Assembly: GCF_022511585.1 (NCBI RefSeq)
Contig: NZ_JAKWBN010000001.1
Location: forward strand, 854,269 to 918,268
Source of the DNA: Shimazuella soli
GTDB lineage: Bacteria > Bacillota > Bacilli > Thermoactinomycetales > Thermoactinomycetaceae
DNA: 64,000 nt
Direction of reading: 5' to 3'
Shown: one piece after another, positions 17,399-25,892 of the stretch
How positions within the stretch are numbered: the stretch's first letter is position 1
Layout: every line of letters starts with the position of its first letter
The notes under the pieces: generated by a model
The model's input: the letters and a program-made list of their open reading frames with translations, nothing else
Databases searched by the model: none
What the model was told of the DNA's origin: nothing
Program-made: the position numbers and the translations under genes

Positions 17399-18724
17399 AT
17401 GTATTTACATGGGACAGCAAAAATCAATCCTGATGGCAATCTAGAAATCGGATCTTGCGATACAACACAACTAGTAAAACAGTTTGGTTCTCCGCTATAT
17501 GTGATGGATGAAACGAACATTCGCAATCAAATGAGACGGTTAAAATCAGCTTGTGAACAAACTTCCATTCCTTATCGTGTTGCGTATGCAAGTAAAGCGT
17601 TTAACACGCTTGCTATGTGTCGAATCGTAGAGGAAGAAGGATATTTACTGGATGTTGTATCTGGAGGGGAATTGTATACAGCAATTCAAGCAGGGTTTCC
17701 AGCAGAACGCATTTATTTCCATGGAAATAACAAGTCCACAGAGGAATTGAGAGAAGCAATAAATCATGGAGTAAAGTATATCGTAGTGGACAATATGGTA
17801 GAGTTGACCATGTTAGAGGATTTAGCAAGTGAGATGGGAAAAATTGTTCCGATTTTATTTCGAATCACTCCTGGAGTGGAAGCACATACTCACAATTTTG
17901 TGCAGACTGGCCAAGAAGATTCAAAATTTGGATTTGATTTATCAAGTGGACAAGCGAATCAAGCTGTCCAATACGTATTAGGAAGCTCATCCTTACTATT
18001 AAAAGGATTTCACTCACATATTGGTTCGCAAATTTTTGATGCAGATGCTTTTGCAGTTGCTATCAATCGTTTAGTAGAGTTAATCCATGAATGTCATAAA
18101 GAGTATGCTTTCTTTCCTACAGTCCTCAATATTGGTGGTGGCTTTGGGATTCGTTACACAGAGCAGGATACTCCAAGGTCGATCGAAGAAATAATTCAAG
18201 GGATAACAGCTATTATCGAAAAAGCATTTCCAGAAAGGTGTCCCGAAATCTGGTTAGAGCCAGGTAGATGGATTGTTGGAGAATCAGGCACAACACTTTA
18301 TACGGTTGGAACGATGAAAGAGATTCCTGGAGTTCGCAAGTATGTGGCAGTAGATGGTGGAATCGCAGACAATCCGAGACCAGCTTTATATGATGCTAAA
18401 TATGAAGCAATGCTGGCCAATCGAGCAAATGAAGAAGAAACTGAATTGGTTTCCATAGCAGGAAAGTGTTGTGAATCTGGGGATATGTTGATTTGGGATG
18501 TTCACCTACCACCTGTAAAAAAAGGAGATATATTAGCTATTAGTTGCACCGGTGCCTATAATTATTCCATGGCTAGCAATTACAATCGCTTACCCAAACC
18601 AGCTGTTGTGTTAGTTCAAAATGGTCGAGCTGAAATGATCGTGGAACGTGAAACATATGCAGATATTCTAAAAAAAGACAAAATTCCGTCAAGGCTTTTA
18701 AAACAAACCGTAAATCCTGTATAG
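17399..18724 (+). CDS. lysA: Diaminopimelate decarboxylase
   Basis: A PLP enzyme of 441 residues that makes L-lysine from meso-diaminopimelate. It has the fold III alanine-racemase-type barrel with the PLP lysine in YASKAFNT (about residue 65), the phosphate loop GGGFGIRY and the active-site motif EPGRW. C-terminal CCESGD and GAYNYSMASNYN are also typical. Start ATG 17399 is preceded by GGAG. Its position after the spoVA genes matches B. subtilis. A terminator follows. Confidence 0.95.
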   Translation: MYLHGTAKINPDGNLEIGSCDTTQLVKQFGSPLYVMDETNIRNQMRRLKSACEQTSIPYRVAYASKAFNTLAMCRIVEEEGYLLDVVSGGELYTAIQAGFPAERIYFHGNNKSTEELREAINHGVKYIVVDNMVELTMLEDLASEMGKIVPILFRITPGVEAHTHNFVQTGQEDSKFGFDLSSGQANQAVQYVLGSSSLLLKGFHSHIGSQIFDADAFAVAINRLVELIHECHKEYAFFPTVLNIGGGFGIRYTEQDTPRSIEEIIQGITAIIEKAFPERCPEIWLEPGRWIVGESGTTLYTVGTMKEIPGVRKYVAVDGGIADNPRPALYDAKYEAMLANRANEEETELVSIAGKCCESGDMLIWDVHLPPVKKGDILAISCTGAYNYSMASNYNRLPKPAVVLVQNGRAEMIVERETYADILKKDKIPSRLLKQTVNPV

Positions 18725-18825
18725 AAATTATTACAAAATAGTGCACCTTTGAAGGGAACTCTCGTCTTTGCTTTCTCTCTAAAATTGATATAATTGAACC
18801 TGCAAGACATATCCTGTCTGTTTGT

Positions 18826-18850
18826 AAGCACTCTGATGGAGTGCTTTTTT
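18826..18850 (+). terminator. Intrinsic terminator of lysA
   Basis: The 8-bp stem AAGCACTC/GAGTGCTT is followed by T residues, about 100 bp after lysA. Confidence 0.85.
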
Positions 18851-18956
18851 GGATTTATGAGACTATCCTTCTGTAATTCCGACGTTTTTATGTCCATTCT
18901 AAGAATAGGGATTATCTATGTTACAATGTGTAATTGGATAGGGAGGGTCTATTCAC

Positions 18957-19868
18957 GTGCATAAACAATATCGATATTTACGTGTTCTCACTTGGCTTAC
19001 TGTATTTGGGGCTTATCTTATGCTTATCCACGGTTCCATTGTTACCATTACCGAATCTGGACAAGGCTGTGGAAATAGTTGGCCGGTATGCCAAGGACAA
19101 CTCATACCAAGTAATGTATCTGTTGCCACTGTCATTGAATATAGTCATCGGATTGTTTCTGGAGGGGTCGGTTTTCTTATTTTATTTCTTGCAGTCTGGT
19201 GCTGGATTTCCTTTTGGAAAGAGAAAAAAATTCGTTGGTTAGCTTTTTACAGTTTGTTTTTTGTAGTGTTGCAAGGAGCTCTTGGAGCACTTACGGTTGT
19301 ATTTCAAGGAGAATTTGAAAGAAATGCAGCTTTAGCACTTCATTTTGGATTTTCATTGGTTTCTTTTGCAAGTGTTGTATTGCTCAATATTGAACTAACT
19401 CGACGGATGAAAGAGAACCAACCTACTCGTTTTCCTGTAGGGAAAAAGTTCTCCATATTGCTTTGGCTGTATGTTATTTATACGTACATCGTCGTATATT
19501 CTGGTGCTTTAGTGCGTCATGCAGATGCTACAATGGCTTGTGGGTATCATGTTCCTTTATGTGGACCTCAGTTGTTGCCTAGTCTTTCTACACCTGCTGG
19601 CATTCAAGTCCTCCATCGGTATGCAGCTTTTTCATTGTGGATTTTGATGTTGGTATTACTTTTTGTTATTTTGGTAAAATATCAAGATAGAAAACAACTT
19701 AAGAATACGGCTTGGTTAGGCTTTATATTGATATCACTACAAGCAGTATCAGGAATCATTGTTGTTTTGAGTGGTGGACAATTACTTGCGGCGTTGCTGC
19801 ATACTACCATTATTTCTCTATTTTTCACTGTCCTATTGTTTATGGCGACATCGAAAAAATGGAGTTAG
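18957..19868 (+). CDS. ctaA: Heme A synthase
   Basis: A COX15/CtaA-type protein of 303 residues that oxidises the C8 methyl of heme O to make heme A for cytochrome aa3 oxidase. Eight transmembrane segments are visible as two four-helix halves, each with a Cys pair in an outer loop (CGNSWPVC near residue 35 and CGYHVPLC near residue 190) and heme-ligand histidines (HR in YSHRIVSGG and LHRYAAF). GTG 18957 follows AGGGAGGG. Here it stands alone between lysA and the riboflavin operon, without ctaB. Confidence 0.92.
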   Translation: MHKQYRYLRVLTWLTVFGAYLMLIHGSIVTITESGQGCGNSWPVCQGQLIPSNVSVATVIEYSHRIVSGGVGFLILFLAVWCWISFWKEKKIRWLAFYSLFFVVLQGALGALTVVFQGEFERNAALALHFGFSLVSFASVVLLNIELTRRMKENQPTRFPVGKKFSILLWLYVIYTYIVVYSGALVRHADATMACGYHVPLCGPQLLPSLSTPAGIQVLHRYAAFSLWILMLVLLFVILVKYQDRKQLKNTAWLGFILISLQAVSGIIVVLSGGQLLAALLHTTIISLFFTVLLFMATSKKWS

Positions 19869-19878
19869 CGGCTAACTA

Positions 19879-19908
19879 TTGATTAGTACAATATGTTTGT
19901 GTTACGAT
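19879..19908 (+). promoter_or_regulatory. Promoter of the riboflavin operon
   Basis: TTGATT at 19879-19884 and TACGAT at 19903-19908 with 18-bp spacing, about 30 bp before the FMN riboswitch. Confidence 0.55.
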
Positions 19909-19937
19909 GGCAATGATTTCGAATATAAGATATATAC

Positions 19938-20082
19938 AGTGTCCTTCGGGGTAGGGTGAAATTCCCAACCGGCGGTGAGGTGCCATGAAGCCTAAGCCCG
20001 TGACCCGCAGAATCGCTAATATTCTGCGGTGGATTTGGTGAAATTCCAAAGCCGACAGTATAGTCTGGATGGGAGAGGGATA
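19938..20082 (+). ncRNA. FMN riboswitch (RFN element)
   Basis: The conserved RFN blocks are present in order: TTCGGGGTAGGGTG and AATTCCCAACCGGCGGT at the 5' side, CTAAGCCCGTGACCCGC in the middle, and GGATTTGGTGAAATTCC, AGCCGACAG and AGTCTGGATGGGAGA at the 3' side. It precedes ribD and its terminator, so FMN binding should end transcription before the riboflavin genes. Confidence 0.97.
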
Positions 20083-20087
20083 GAACG

Positions 20088-20168
20088 AACCTTTTTTGTT
20101 TGAACAAACATAAAGGTTCATTCGGCATGCAAGAAACCTCGACCAAAACACTAGTTTGGTCGTTTTTT
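20088..20168 (+). terminator. Riboswitch expression platform with intrinsic terminator
   Basis: The terminator stem CGACCAAA (20140-20147) / TTTGGTCG (20155-20162) is followed by a T-run. Upstream, a second hairpin built on GAACCTTT and AAAGGTTC (about 20088-20120) is a candidate competing structure. Confidence 0.85.
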
Positions 20169-20197
20169 TGTATAAGTCGTAAACTAGGAGGTATCAA

Positions 20198-21292
20198 GTG
20201 GGAATTCATGAACACTGGATGAATTTAGCGATTCAACTAGCAAAAGCAACGACTGGTCAAACTTCACCAAATCCTATGGTAGGTGCAGTTGTAGTAAAAG
20301 ATAACCGTTTACTTGGAACAGGTGCCCATCTTAAAGCAGGAACACCTCATGCAGAAGTACATGCATTGAATATGGCGGCAGATGAAGCAAAAGGAAGTAC
20401 GATATACGTAACCCTTGAGCCTTGCAATCACTTTGGACGTACACCACCTTGTACGGAGAAGATTATTGAATGCGGTGTAAAACGTGTAGTCATAGGTTCC
20501 GGAGATCCAGATTCATTAGTGGCAGGAAAAGGAGTTGCCAGATTAAAAGAAGCAGGAATTGAAGTCCTAGAAGGAGTAAAGAAACAAGAATGTTTACAGT
20601 TAAATGAAGCTTATTTTCATCATAGAAAAACAGGAAAACCTTTTGTTACACTAAAGACGGCAACGACGTTAGATGGAAAAATTGCTACCAAAAACGATGA
20701 TAGTAGATGGATCACTGGTGTGGAATCGAGAGCATTTGTACATCAACTTCGCCACGAGCAAGATGCAATTTTAGTGGGCGCAAATACAGTAATCGCAGAT
20801 GATCCAGAGTTAACGACTCGATTGCCTGAGGGAAATGGTATCCATCCAGTTCGCATTATTTTAGATAGCACTTTACGCACACCAATTACGGCAAAAATTT
20901 TAAACACGACGAAAGCTCCTACCTGGATTTTTACGACGGATGCCAAAGATCCTTTTAAAGAGGCTGCTTTTCAAGAAGCTGGTGTCCATGTATATTCAAC
21001 TGGTTCTGATCCAAGAGTAAGTATCGAACAGATGTTAAAAATACTTGGCAGTAAAGGAATACTATCCTTGTTGGTAGAGGGTGGAAGCGAAGTAAATGCT
21101 GCCATGTTAAGAGGGAATCATGTAAATAAATTTGTTGCTTTTCTCGCTCCGAAATTGCTCGGAGGTGTAGAAAGTCCTAGCTCTATAGGAGGAGAGGGAC
21201 CAGATAAGATGGCAGAGGCAATACCACTCCACCAAGTTTCTTGGAAGCAGTATGGTGAGGATTTATGCATTATTGGTTATCCCACTGCTTAA
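20198..21292 (+). CDS. ribD: Bifunctional riboflavin deaminase/reductase
   Basis: A 364-residue enzyme carrying out the deamination and side-chain reduction steps of riboflavin synthesis. The N-terminal cytidine-deaminase-like domain has the zinc motif HAEVHAL and PCNHFGRTPPC (residues about 48-80). The C-terminal reductase domain starts near residue 145 (FVTLKTATTLDGKIA) and contains LVEGGSEVNAA. Start GTG 20198 follows AGGAGG at 20187-20192. First gene of the FMN-riboswitch operon. Confidence 0.95.
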   Translation: MGIHEHWMNLAIQLAKATTGQTSPNPMVGAVVVKDNRLLGTGAHLKAGTPHAEVHALNMAADEAKGSTIYVTLEPCNHFGRTPPCTEKIIECGVKRVVIGSGDPDSLVAGKGVARLKEAGIEVLEGVKKQECLQLNEAYFHHRKTGKPFVTLKTATTLDGKIATKNDDSRWITGVESRAFVHQLRHEQDAILVGANTVIADDPELTTRLPEGNGIHPVRIILDSTLRTPITAKILNTTKAPTWIFTTDAKDPFKEAAFQEAGVHVYSTGSDPRVSIEQMLKILGSKGILSLLVEGGSEVNAAMLRGNHVNKFVAFLAPKLLGGVESPSSIGGEGPDKMAEAIPLHQVSWKQYGEDLCIIGYPTA

Positions 21293-21302
21293 GGAGGAAA
21301 AA

Positions 21303-21944
21303 ATTATATTTACAGGACTTATTGAGGAAGTTGGTCGTGTTGTACAGATTATACAGAGTGGGGACGGAATGGAGCTAACTATTTCTTGTTCCAAAGTCCT
21401 AGAAAACACCAACATAGGAGACAGTATTGCTGTGAACGGTGTTTGTCTGACTGTAACAGAGATGGGACAAGAATTCTTTGTTGCAGATGTAATGGCGGAA
21501 ACGGTTCGGAAAAGTGGCTTGGCAAACTATCGTCCATCTACTGTAGTGAATTTAGAACGTGCAATGAAGGCTTCAGATCGATTAGGTGGGCATATTGTGC
21601 AAGGCCATGTTGATGGAGTGGCAACGGTACTGGAACGGTTAGATCATGGAAGTGCTACTTATTTTCAATTCCAATCCACTCCAGAAATTGCTGCACTATT
21701 AGTTGAAACGGGTTCTATTGCAATTAATGGGGTAAGTTTAACCTTAACAGAAGTTATCCAAGATACCTTTGCTGTATCTCTTATTCCCCACACCCTTTAT
21801 CAAACTCAATTTAAAGTGCTCCAAGTCGGAGAATTAGTAAATATAGAGTGCGATATTATCGGAAAGTATTTATTTAAATGGAGAAGTACTGAAGCGAAAA
21901 AACAAGTATTAGATAAAGAAAAATTAGCAAAGTACGGCTTTTAA
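21303..21944 (+). CDS. ribE: Riboflavin synthase, with a non-canonical start codon
   Basis: Riboflavin synthase alpha chain, which dismutates two lumazines to riboflavin. It has two tandem lumazine-binding barrels, with the repeated motif GxS/DSIAVNGVCLTV (first half) and GSIAINGVSLTL (second half). The family N-terminus is MFTGIIEEVG. Here the corresponding sequence is IFTGLIEEVG, read from ATA 21306, preceded by ATT 21303. AAGGAGG at 21291-21297 is ideally spaced from this place. The only upstream ATG (21252) lies inside ribD, lacks a ribosome binding site and would add 18 foreign residues. Translation therefore probably begins at ATT or ATA. Confidence 0.88.
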   Translation: MIFTGLIEEVGRVVQIIQSGDGMELTISCSKVLENTNIGDSIAVNGVCLTVTEMGQEFFVADVMAETVRKSGLANYRPSTVVNLERAMKASDRLGGHIVQGHVDGVATVLERLDHGSATYFQFQSTPEIAALLVETGSIAINGVSLTLTEVIQDTFAVSLIPHTLYQTQFKVLQVGELVNIECDIIGKYLFKWRSTEAKKQVLDKEKLAKYGF

Positions 21945-21962
21945 TCTGGAAGGAGTAGAGAG

Positions 21963-23156
21963 ATGTTTCATACTGTAGAAGAAGCACTTGAAGACTTGCG
22001 AGCTGGACGCATGGTAATTGTAGTAGATGCGCAAGATCGTGAAAATGAAGGAGATCTTATCTGTCTTGCTGATCAGGTTACACCAGAGATCATCAATTTT
22101 ATGGTGACCCATGGACGAGGGTTGGTCTGCGCCTCGATTTCCAAAGAAAGAGCAGAAGAATTAGAGCTTACACCAATGGTTGCGTCAAATACAGAGCGAC
22201 ATGGAACAGCATTTACTGTATCAGTAGATGCGGATGACGTGACAACAGGTATTTCAGCAGCTGAACGTGCTACCACCATTCGCGCGCTGTGTGACCCCAC
22301 AAAGAAAGCATTTCATTTTCGTAGACCGGGCCATATATTCCCATTGATCGCCAACCCTGAAGGTGTATTGGGACGTGCAGGTCATACAGAAGCTGCATTG
22401 GATTTAGCTAGATTGGCAGGAGGTACACCGGCAGGAGTAATCTGTGAAGTATTGAACGAAGATGGTAGCATGGCAAGATTACCACAGCTGGCTACTTTCT
22501 CCCAAAAGCATCAATTGAAAATGATCTCGATTCAAGATTTGATCCAATATCGTCGTTCCTCTGAACCACTGGTAGAACGCGTTGTTTCTATTCAACTGCC
22601 CACCGATTATGGAGATTTCAAAATGGTAGGTTATTCGAATACAGTCGATAATAAAGAGCATGTTGCAATTGTAAAAGGCGAAATTAATCCAGATGAGCCT
22701 ATTTTGGTCCGGATTCATTCGGAGTGTTTAACTGGTGATGTATTTGGTTCTAAAAGATGCGATTGTGGTCCACAACTCCATGCAGCATTGCATCAAATTG
22801 AAGAAGCAGGTTCAGGGATTATTCTTTATATGAGACAAGAGGGAAGAGGAATCGGTCTTCTTAATAAACTACTGGCTTATAAACTACAAGAAGAAGGATA
22901 TGACACGGTAGAAGCAAACCTACGCTTAGGATTTGCTGACGATTTAAGGACATATGATTTATGTGCGCAGATGCTCAAAGATTTGCAAGCAACAAAAATC
23001 AAATTAATTACCAATAATCCAAGGAAAATCAAAGGATTGGATGAACATGGTATTGAAATAGTGGAAACAGTACCTATCCAGCTTCCAACAGGAGAACATA
23101 ACAAAAGATACATGGAGACCAAGAAAGAAAAGCTTGGACATCTCCTTCATCTATAA
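21963..23156 (+). CDS. ribBA: DHBP synthase / GTP cyclohydrolase II
   Basis: A bifunctional protein of 397 residues that starts both branches of riboflavin synthesis. The N-terminal 3,4-dihydroxy-2-butanone 4-phosphate synthase domain has DRENEGDLI (about residue 26). The C-terminal GTP cyclohydrolase II domain has the zinc site [15 protein letters not shown] (about residues 258-272) and RQEGRGIGL. It lies 18 bp after ribE and 18 bp before ribH. Confidence 0.96.
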   Translation: MFHTVEEALEDLRAGRMVIVVDAQDRENEGDLICLADQVTPEIINFMVTHGRGLVCASISKERAEELELTPMVASNTERHGTAFTVSVDADDVTTGISAAERATTIRALCDPTKKAFHFRRPGHIFPLIANPEGVLGRAGHTEAALDLARLAGGTPAGVICEVLNEDGSMARLPQLATFSQKHQLKMISIQDLIQYRRSSEPLVERVVSIQLPTDYGDFKMVGYSNTVDNKEHVAIVKGEINPDEPILVRIHSECLTGDVFGSKRCDCGPQLHAALHQIEEAGSGIILYMRQEGRGIGLLNKLLAYKLQEEGYDTVEANLRLGFADDLRTYDLCAQMLKDLQATKIKLITNNPRKIKGLDEHGIEIVETVPIQLPTGEHNKRYMETKKEKLGHLLHL

Positions 23157-23174
23157 AAGTAAAGAGGTAGAGAT

Positions 23175-23651
23175 ATGGCTAATTTATTAGAAGGAAAGCT
23201 AGTAGCAGAAGGATTACGATTTGCCATTGTTGTCAGTCGTTTTAACGAATTTATCACACAAAAACTACTCACAGGTGCACAGGATGCACTTTATCGACAT
23301 GGAGCTGAATCACAACATATCGACATTGCTTGGGTTCCAGGTGCATTTGAAATCCCACTGATTGCAGAACAGCTAGCTGCAACAGGTCGTTATGATGCTG
23401 TGATTACGCTTGGAACAGTAATACGCGGAGCAACCACCCACTATGATTATGTATGTAAAGAAGTTGCCAAAGGGGTAGCTGCTGCAAGTACAAAGTACCA
23501 ATTGCCTGTTTTATTTGGAATCTTGACAGTCAATAATATCGAACAAGCAATAGAACGTGCAGGAACAAAAGCTGGGAATAAAGGACATGAAATTGCAGTG
23601 AATGCTATTGAGATGGCAAATTTACAAAAGGCAATAAAGGCTGTGATGTAA
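23175..23651 (+). CDS. ribH: 6,7-dimethyl-8-ribityllumazine synthase
   Basis: Lumazine synthase of 158 residues, which condenses the two branch products into lumazine. Diagnostic segments are [45 protein letters not shown] (catalytic His) and [23 protein letters not shown]. It is the last riboflavin gene. The TAA stop is followed at once, and in the same frame, by the scpA coding sequence. Confidence 0.96.
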   Translation: MANLLEGKLVAEGLRFAIVVSRFNEFITQKLLTGAQDALYRHGAESQHIDIAWVPGAFEIPLIAEQLAATGRYDAVITLGTVIRGATTHYDYVCKEVAKGVAAASTKYQLPVLFGILTVNNIEQAIERAGTKAGNKGHEIAVNAIEMANLQKAIKAVM

Positions 23652-24404
23652 ATTACAACGCTACAAATAAAACTAGATGCTTTTGAAGGTCCTTTTGATC
23701 TGTTACTACATTTAATTGATAAAGCAGAAGTAGACATTTATGAGGTGTCTATTTCTACCATTACGGATCAATATCTTACTGTTTTGAATGATGCAAAAGC
23801 ATGGAATATGGAAATTGCTAGTGAGTTTATGGTGATGGCGGCAACGTTATTATCTTTAAAAAGTAGAATGTTGTTACCTCCAACTATAAAAGAGGAAGAA
23901 CGAGAATCTGATTCTGATGAATGGTTGGATCCTAGAGAAGAGCTGATTGAACGCTTATTAGTCTATAAACAATTTAAACGTCTAGGGGATCAGTTGGAGG
24001 AACGAGAGAGTGAACAAAATAGGGTTTATTTTCGACAGCCTATGGATTTAACGCCTTATACTCCAACACAAAACCCGCTACAAGGTTTAGAACCAGAAGA
24101 TTTATGGAAAGCATTATTTGCTCTACTGGAACAACAAAGAGAGATTGAGCAGCCTTTAACAAAATTGGCTAGAGAAGAAATATCAGTAAGTGATCGGATG
24201 GATCAAATTTATCAGGAGTTAGTACATAAAGGCGAGCTTTGGTTTTCTAAATTAGTAAAGGCAGAAGGTATTACACGTGAAAGATTAATTACGACATTTC
24301 TCGCTATCTTAGAGTTAATGAAAACCAAACCGCTAACTTGTATACAAATGGAATTATTTTCGGATATATGTATTCGGCTAGATCAAACAAAGGGGAACGT
24401 TTGA
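23652..24404 (+). CDS. scpA: Segregation and condensation protein A, ATT start
   Basis: Kleisin subunit of the Smc-ScpAB condensin, about 250 residues. The conserved N-terminus (LDAFEGPFDLLLHLIDKAEVDIYEVSISTITDQYL) must be included, yet no ATG, GTG or TTG precedes it in frame after the ribH stop. The only available codons begin with ATT 23652. The first GTG (23745) would remove the Smc-binding N-terminal domain. A weak AAAGG at 23636-23640 and coupling to ribH termination may permit initiation at ATT. The C-terminus has the winged helix typical of kleisins. The stop overlaps the scpB start (TGATG). Confidence 0.85.
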   Translation: MTTLQIKLDAFEGPFDLLLHLIDKAEVDIYEVSISTITDQYLTVLNDAKAWNMEIASEFMVMAATLLSLKSRMLLPPTIKEEERESDSDEWLDPREELIERLLVYKQFKRLGDQLEERESEQNRVYFRQPMDLTPYTPTQNPLQGLEPEDLWKALFALLEQQREIEQPLTKLAREEISVSDRMDQIYQELVHKGELWFSKLVKAEGITRERLITTFLAILELMKTKPLTCIQMELFSDICIRLDQTKGNV

Positions 24405-25003
24405 TGGAAGCAAAAGCATGGAAGAGTATATTGGAAGGGATTATATTTGCTGCTGGTGTAGATGGAGTAAGTATAAAAGAACTTGCACAAATTACAGAGC
24501 TTCCAAAGCAAGAAGTACAACTGCTGTTAAATGAGATGCAATTGGAATGGAAACTGGATCATCGAGGGGTACAACTGACACAAGTTGCTGGAACTTACCA
24601 AATGAATACTCTTCCACAACATACACCTTACATTCAAAAAATGGCTCAAGCCCCAACTAGAGCGAGATTATCACGTGCAGCTATTGAAGTGCTTGCCATC
24701 ATCGCGTATCGACAACCAGTTACTCGTGTTGAGATTGAAGAGATTCGCGGCGTTAAAAGTGATCGCATCATTCAACAACTGGAGAGAAAAGAGTTGATTC
24801 GACAAGTTGGAAGAGCGGAAGGACCAGGAAGACCCATCCTCTTTGGTACAAGCCGCCAATTTTTACAGTATTTTGGACTGAATAAAATCGATGAGTTGCC
24901 TTCTCCAGAATCGATTTTTCATTGGCAGGAATGGGAAGAAGATCGAAAAAATTTATATGAGCGATTAGGAGTAGAATCAGAAATGGAGAGTAAAATAGAA
25001 TAA
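24404..25003 (+). CDS. scpB: Segregation and condensation protein B
   Basis: About 199 residues with two winged-helix domains. Family motifs include IEVLAIIAYRQPVTRVEIEEIRGVKSD and LIRQVGRAEGPGRPILFGTS. It binds ScpA and regulates the Smc complex. ATG 24404 is the right start: it overlaps the scpA stop, and an in-frame ATG at 24338 lies inside scpA and adds non-homologous residues. The gene pair follows the riboflavin operon as in B. subtilis. Confidence 0.93.
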   Translation: MEAKAWKSILEGIIFAAGVDGVSIKELAQITELPKQEVQLLLNEMQLEWKLDHRGVQLTQVAGTYQMNTLPQHTPYIQKMAQAPTRARLSRAAIEVLAIIAYRQPVTRVEIEEIRGVKSDRIIQQLERKELIRQVGRAEGPGRPILFGTSRQFLQYFGLNKIDELPSPESIFHWQEWEEDRKNLYERLGVESEMESKIE

Positions 25004-25128
25004 TTGTTTTCATGTCAAGGGAACGCGCTTTCTGACGAAAATTTGGAAAAATAACCAAATAATAGTGGAAATTGTTTCTCGTTTTCGCTATAATCAAACA
25101 ACAGGTGCGAGAATACGAGGGGGTTCCC

Positions 25129-25467
25129 ATGGTAAACAATAAGGATATCATTTTGAAGGAATTAAGCGCAGTGAAAGAGGCCATTTGTGGAGTAAAAGAA
25201 GATATCATTCAGCTAAAACAGAATCAAGAGCGAAATGAGAAGATGATAACACAGTTATTGCAAATCGTTGGTTCTACAAATGCAAAGGTCGGTTCATTCG
25301 ATGAAAAAATGATAATGCTTAAAGGGTCTTCTTCCGAGTTAGGTCATAATATGGAAATAATTATGGAAAAGATAAAAAAACAGGATGAGATGATGGATAT
25401 ACTAACAAAACGATCTCTTCACCAGGAGAAAGAAATAATGGACCTGAAACAAATAAAGTCAGCATAA
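25129..25467 (+). CDS. Unassigned small coiled-coil protein
   Basis: About 112 residues, no hydrophobic segment, rich in Lys, Glu, Gln and Met. Heptad-like runs (KELSAVKEAICGVKEDIIQLKQNQERNEKMITQLLQ and a second run after residue 70) predict a coiled coil. ATG 25129 is preceded by GAGGGGG at about 25118-25124. A TATAAT lies at 25089-25094, and a terminator follows, so it is a single-gene unit. No family is recognised. Confidence 0.6.
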   Translation: MVNNKDIILKELSAVKEAICGVKEDIIQLKQNQERNEKMITQLLQIVGSTNAKVGSFDEKMIMLKGSSSELGHNMEIIMEKIKKQDEMMDILTKRSLHQEKEIMDLKQIKSA

Positions 25468-25477
25468 TTATATATAG

Positions 25478-25498
25478 GACCCAATGGGTCTTTTTTTT
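25478..25498 (+). terminator. Intrinsic terminator
   Basis: The stem GACCC/GGGTC is followed by eight T residues. Confidence 0.85.
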
Positions 25499-25581
25499 AT
25501 TCATAAATAAATAATACACGAATAAATAGCCCAATTTTTTCTCTTTTGGTAGGTAAGAGAGTATAAATTTTATCTTATCTA

Positions 25582-25797
25582 CAAAGCGAGACTAGGAGCG
25601 TAGCGACGTAGCGAGACTTGTGCCCTAGTCTGAGGTGCAAAGCGAGACTAGGAGCGTAGCGACGTAGCGAGACAGAGGCGTGACTTTGCGCTTTAGCGCA
25701 GTAGCACGACCCGTACACTCGGTGTGCTTGTGCCCTAGTCTGAGGTGCATAAGTGCAACTAAGCCTCTGTCTGCGTCTTGAAAGGCAAGACACACCG
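25582..25797. repeat. GC-rich structured repeat element
   Basis: An island much richer in GC than its surroundings, built from repeats. A 36-bp unit occurs twice (25582-25617 and 25638-25673). A 23-bp unit occurs twice (25617-25639 and 25727-25749). The first unit contains AGACTAGG, the second its complement CCTAGTCT, so units can pair. GACAGAGGC (25671-25679) pairs with GCCTCTGTC (25763-25771). Local hairpins TGCGC/GCGCA (25687-25700) and GTCTTG/CAAGAC (25775-25791) lie within. No convincing protein is encoded. It may be a structured RNA or a small mobile repeat. Confidence 0.75.
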
Positions 25798-25817
25798 GCA
25801 AGTTTTCTTTAAAAATG

Positions 25818-25846
25818 TTGACGAAATGAATATTGCTCGCTACAAT
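25818..25846 (+). promoter_or_regulatory. Sigma-A promoter of the FhuF-like gene
   Basis: TTGACG at 25818-25823 and TACAAT at 25841-25846 with a 17-bp spacer. Confidence 0.75.
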
Positions 25847-25880
25847 TAATTGATAATAAATATCATTATCAATTAATTGT
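25842..25880. promoter_or_regulatory. Fur box inside a 39-bp palindrome
   Basis: Arms 25842-25857 and 25865-25880 are a perfect 16-bp inverted repeat with a 7-bp spacer. The core TGATAAT...ATTATCA (25851-25871) fits the Fur operator. It overlaps the -10 box and the expected transcription start, ideal for repression by iron-loaded Fur. Confidence 0.85.
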
Positions 25881-25892
25881 AAGGGAATCGAT

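Noticed and set aside
18616-18897. Minus-strand frame overlapping the lysA end
   Set aside because: Shadow of lysA and its terminator, with no family match.
25575-25793. Minus-strand 72-codon frame over the GC-rich repeat element
   Set aside because: Its peptide is just a translation of the repeats (Arg/Ser/Tyr-rich) with no start signal.
25582-25797. Possible CRISPR array
   Set aside because: Only two copies of each repeat, with no regular spacer series and no cas genes in the window.
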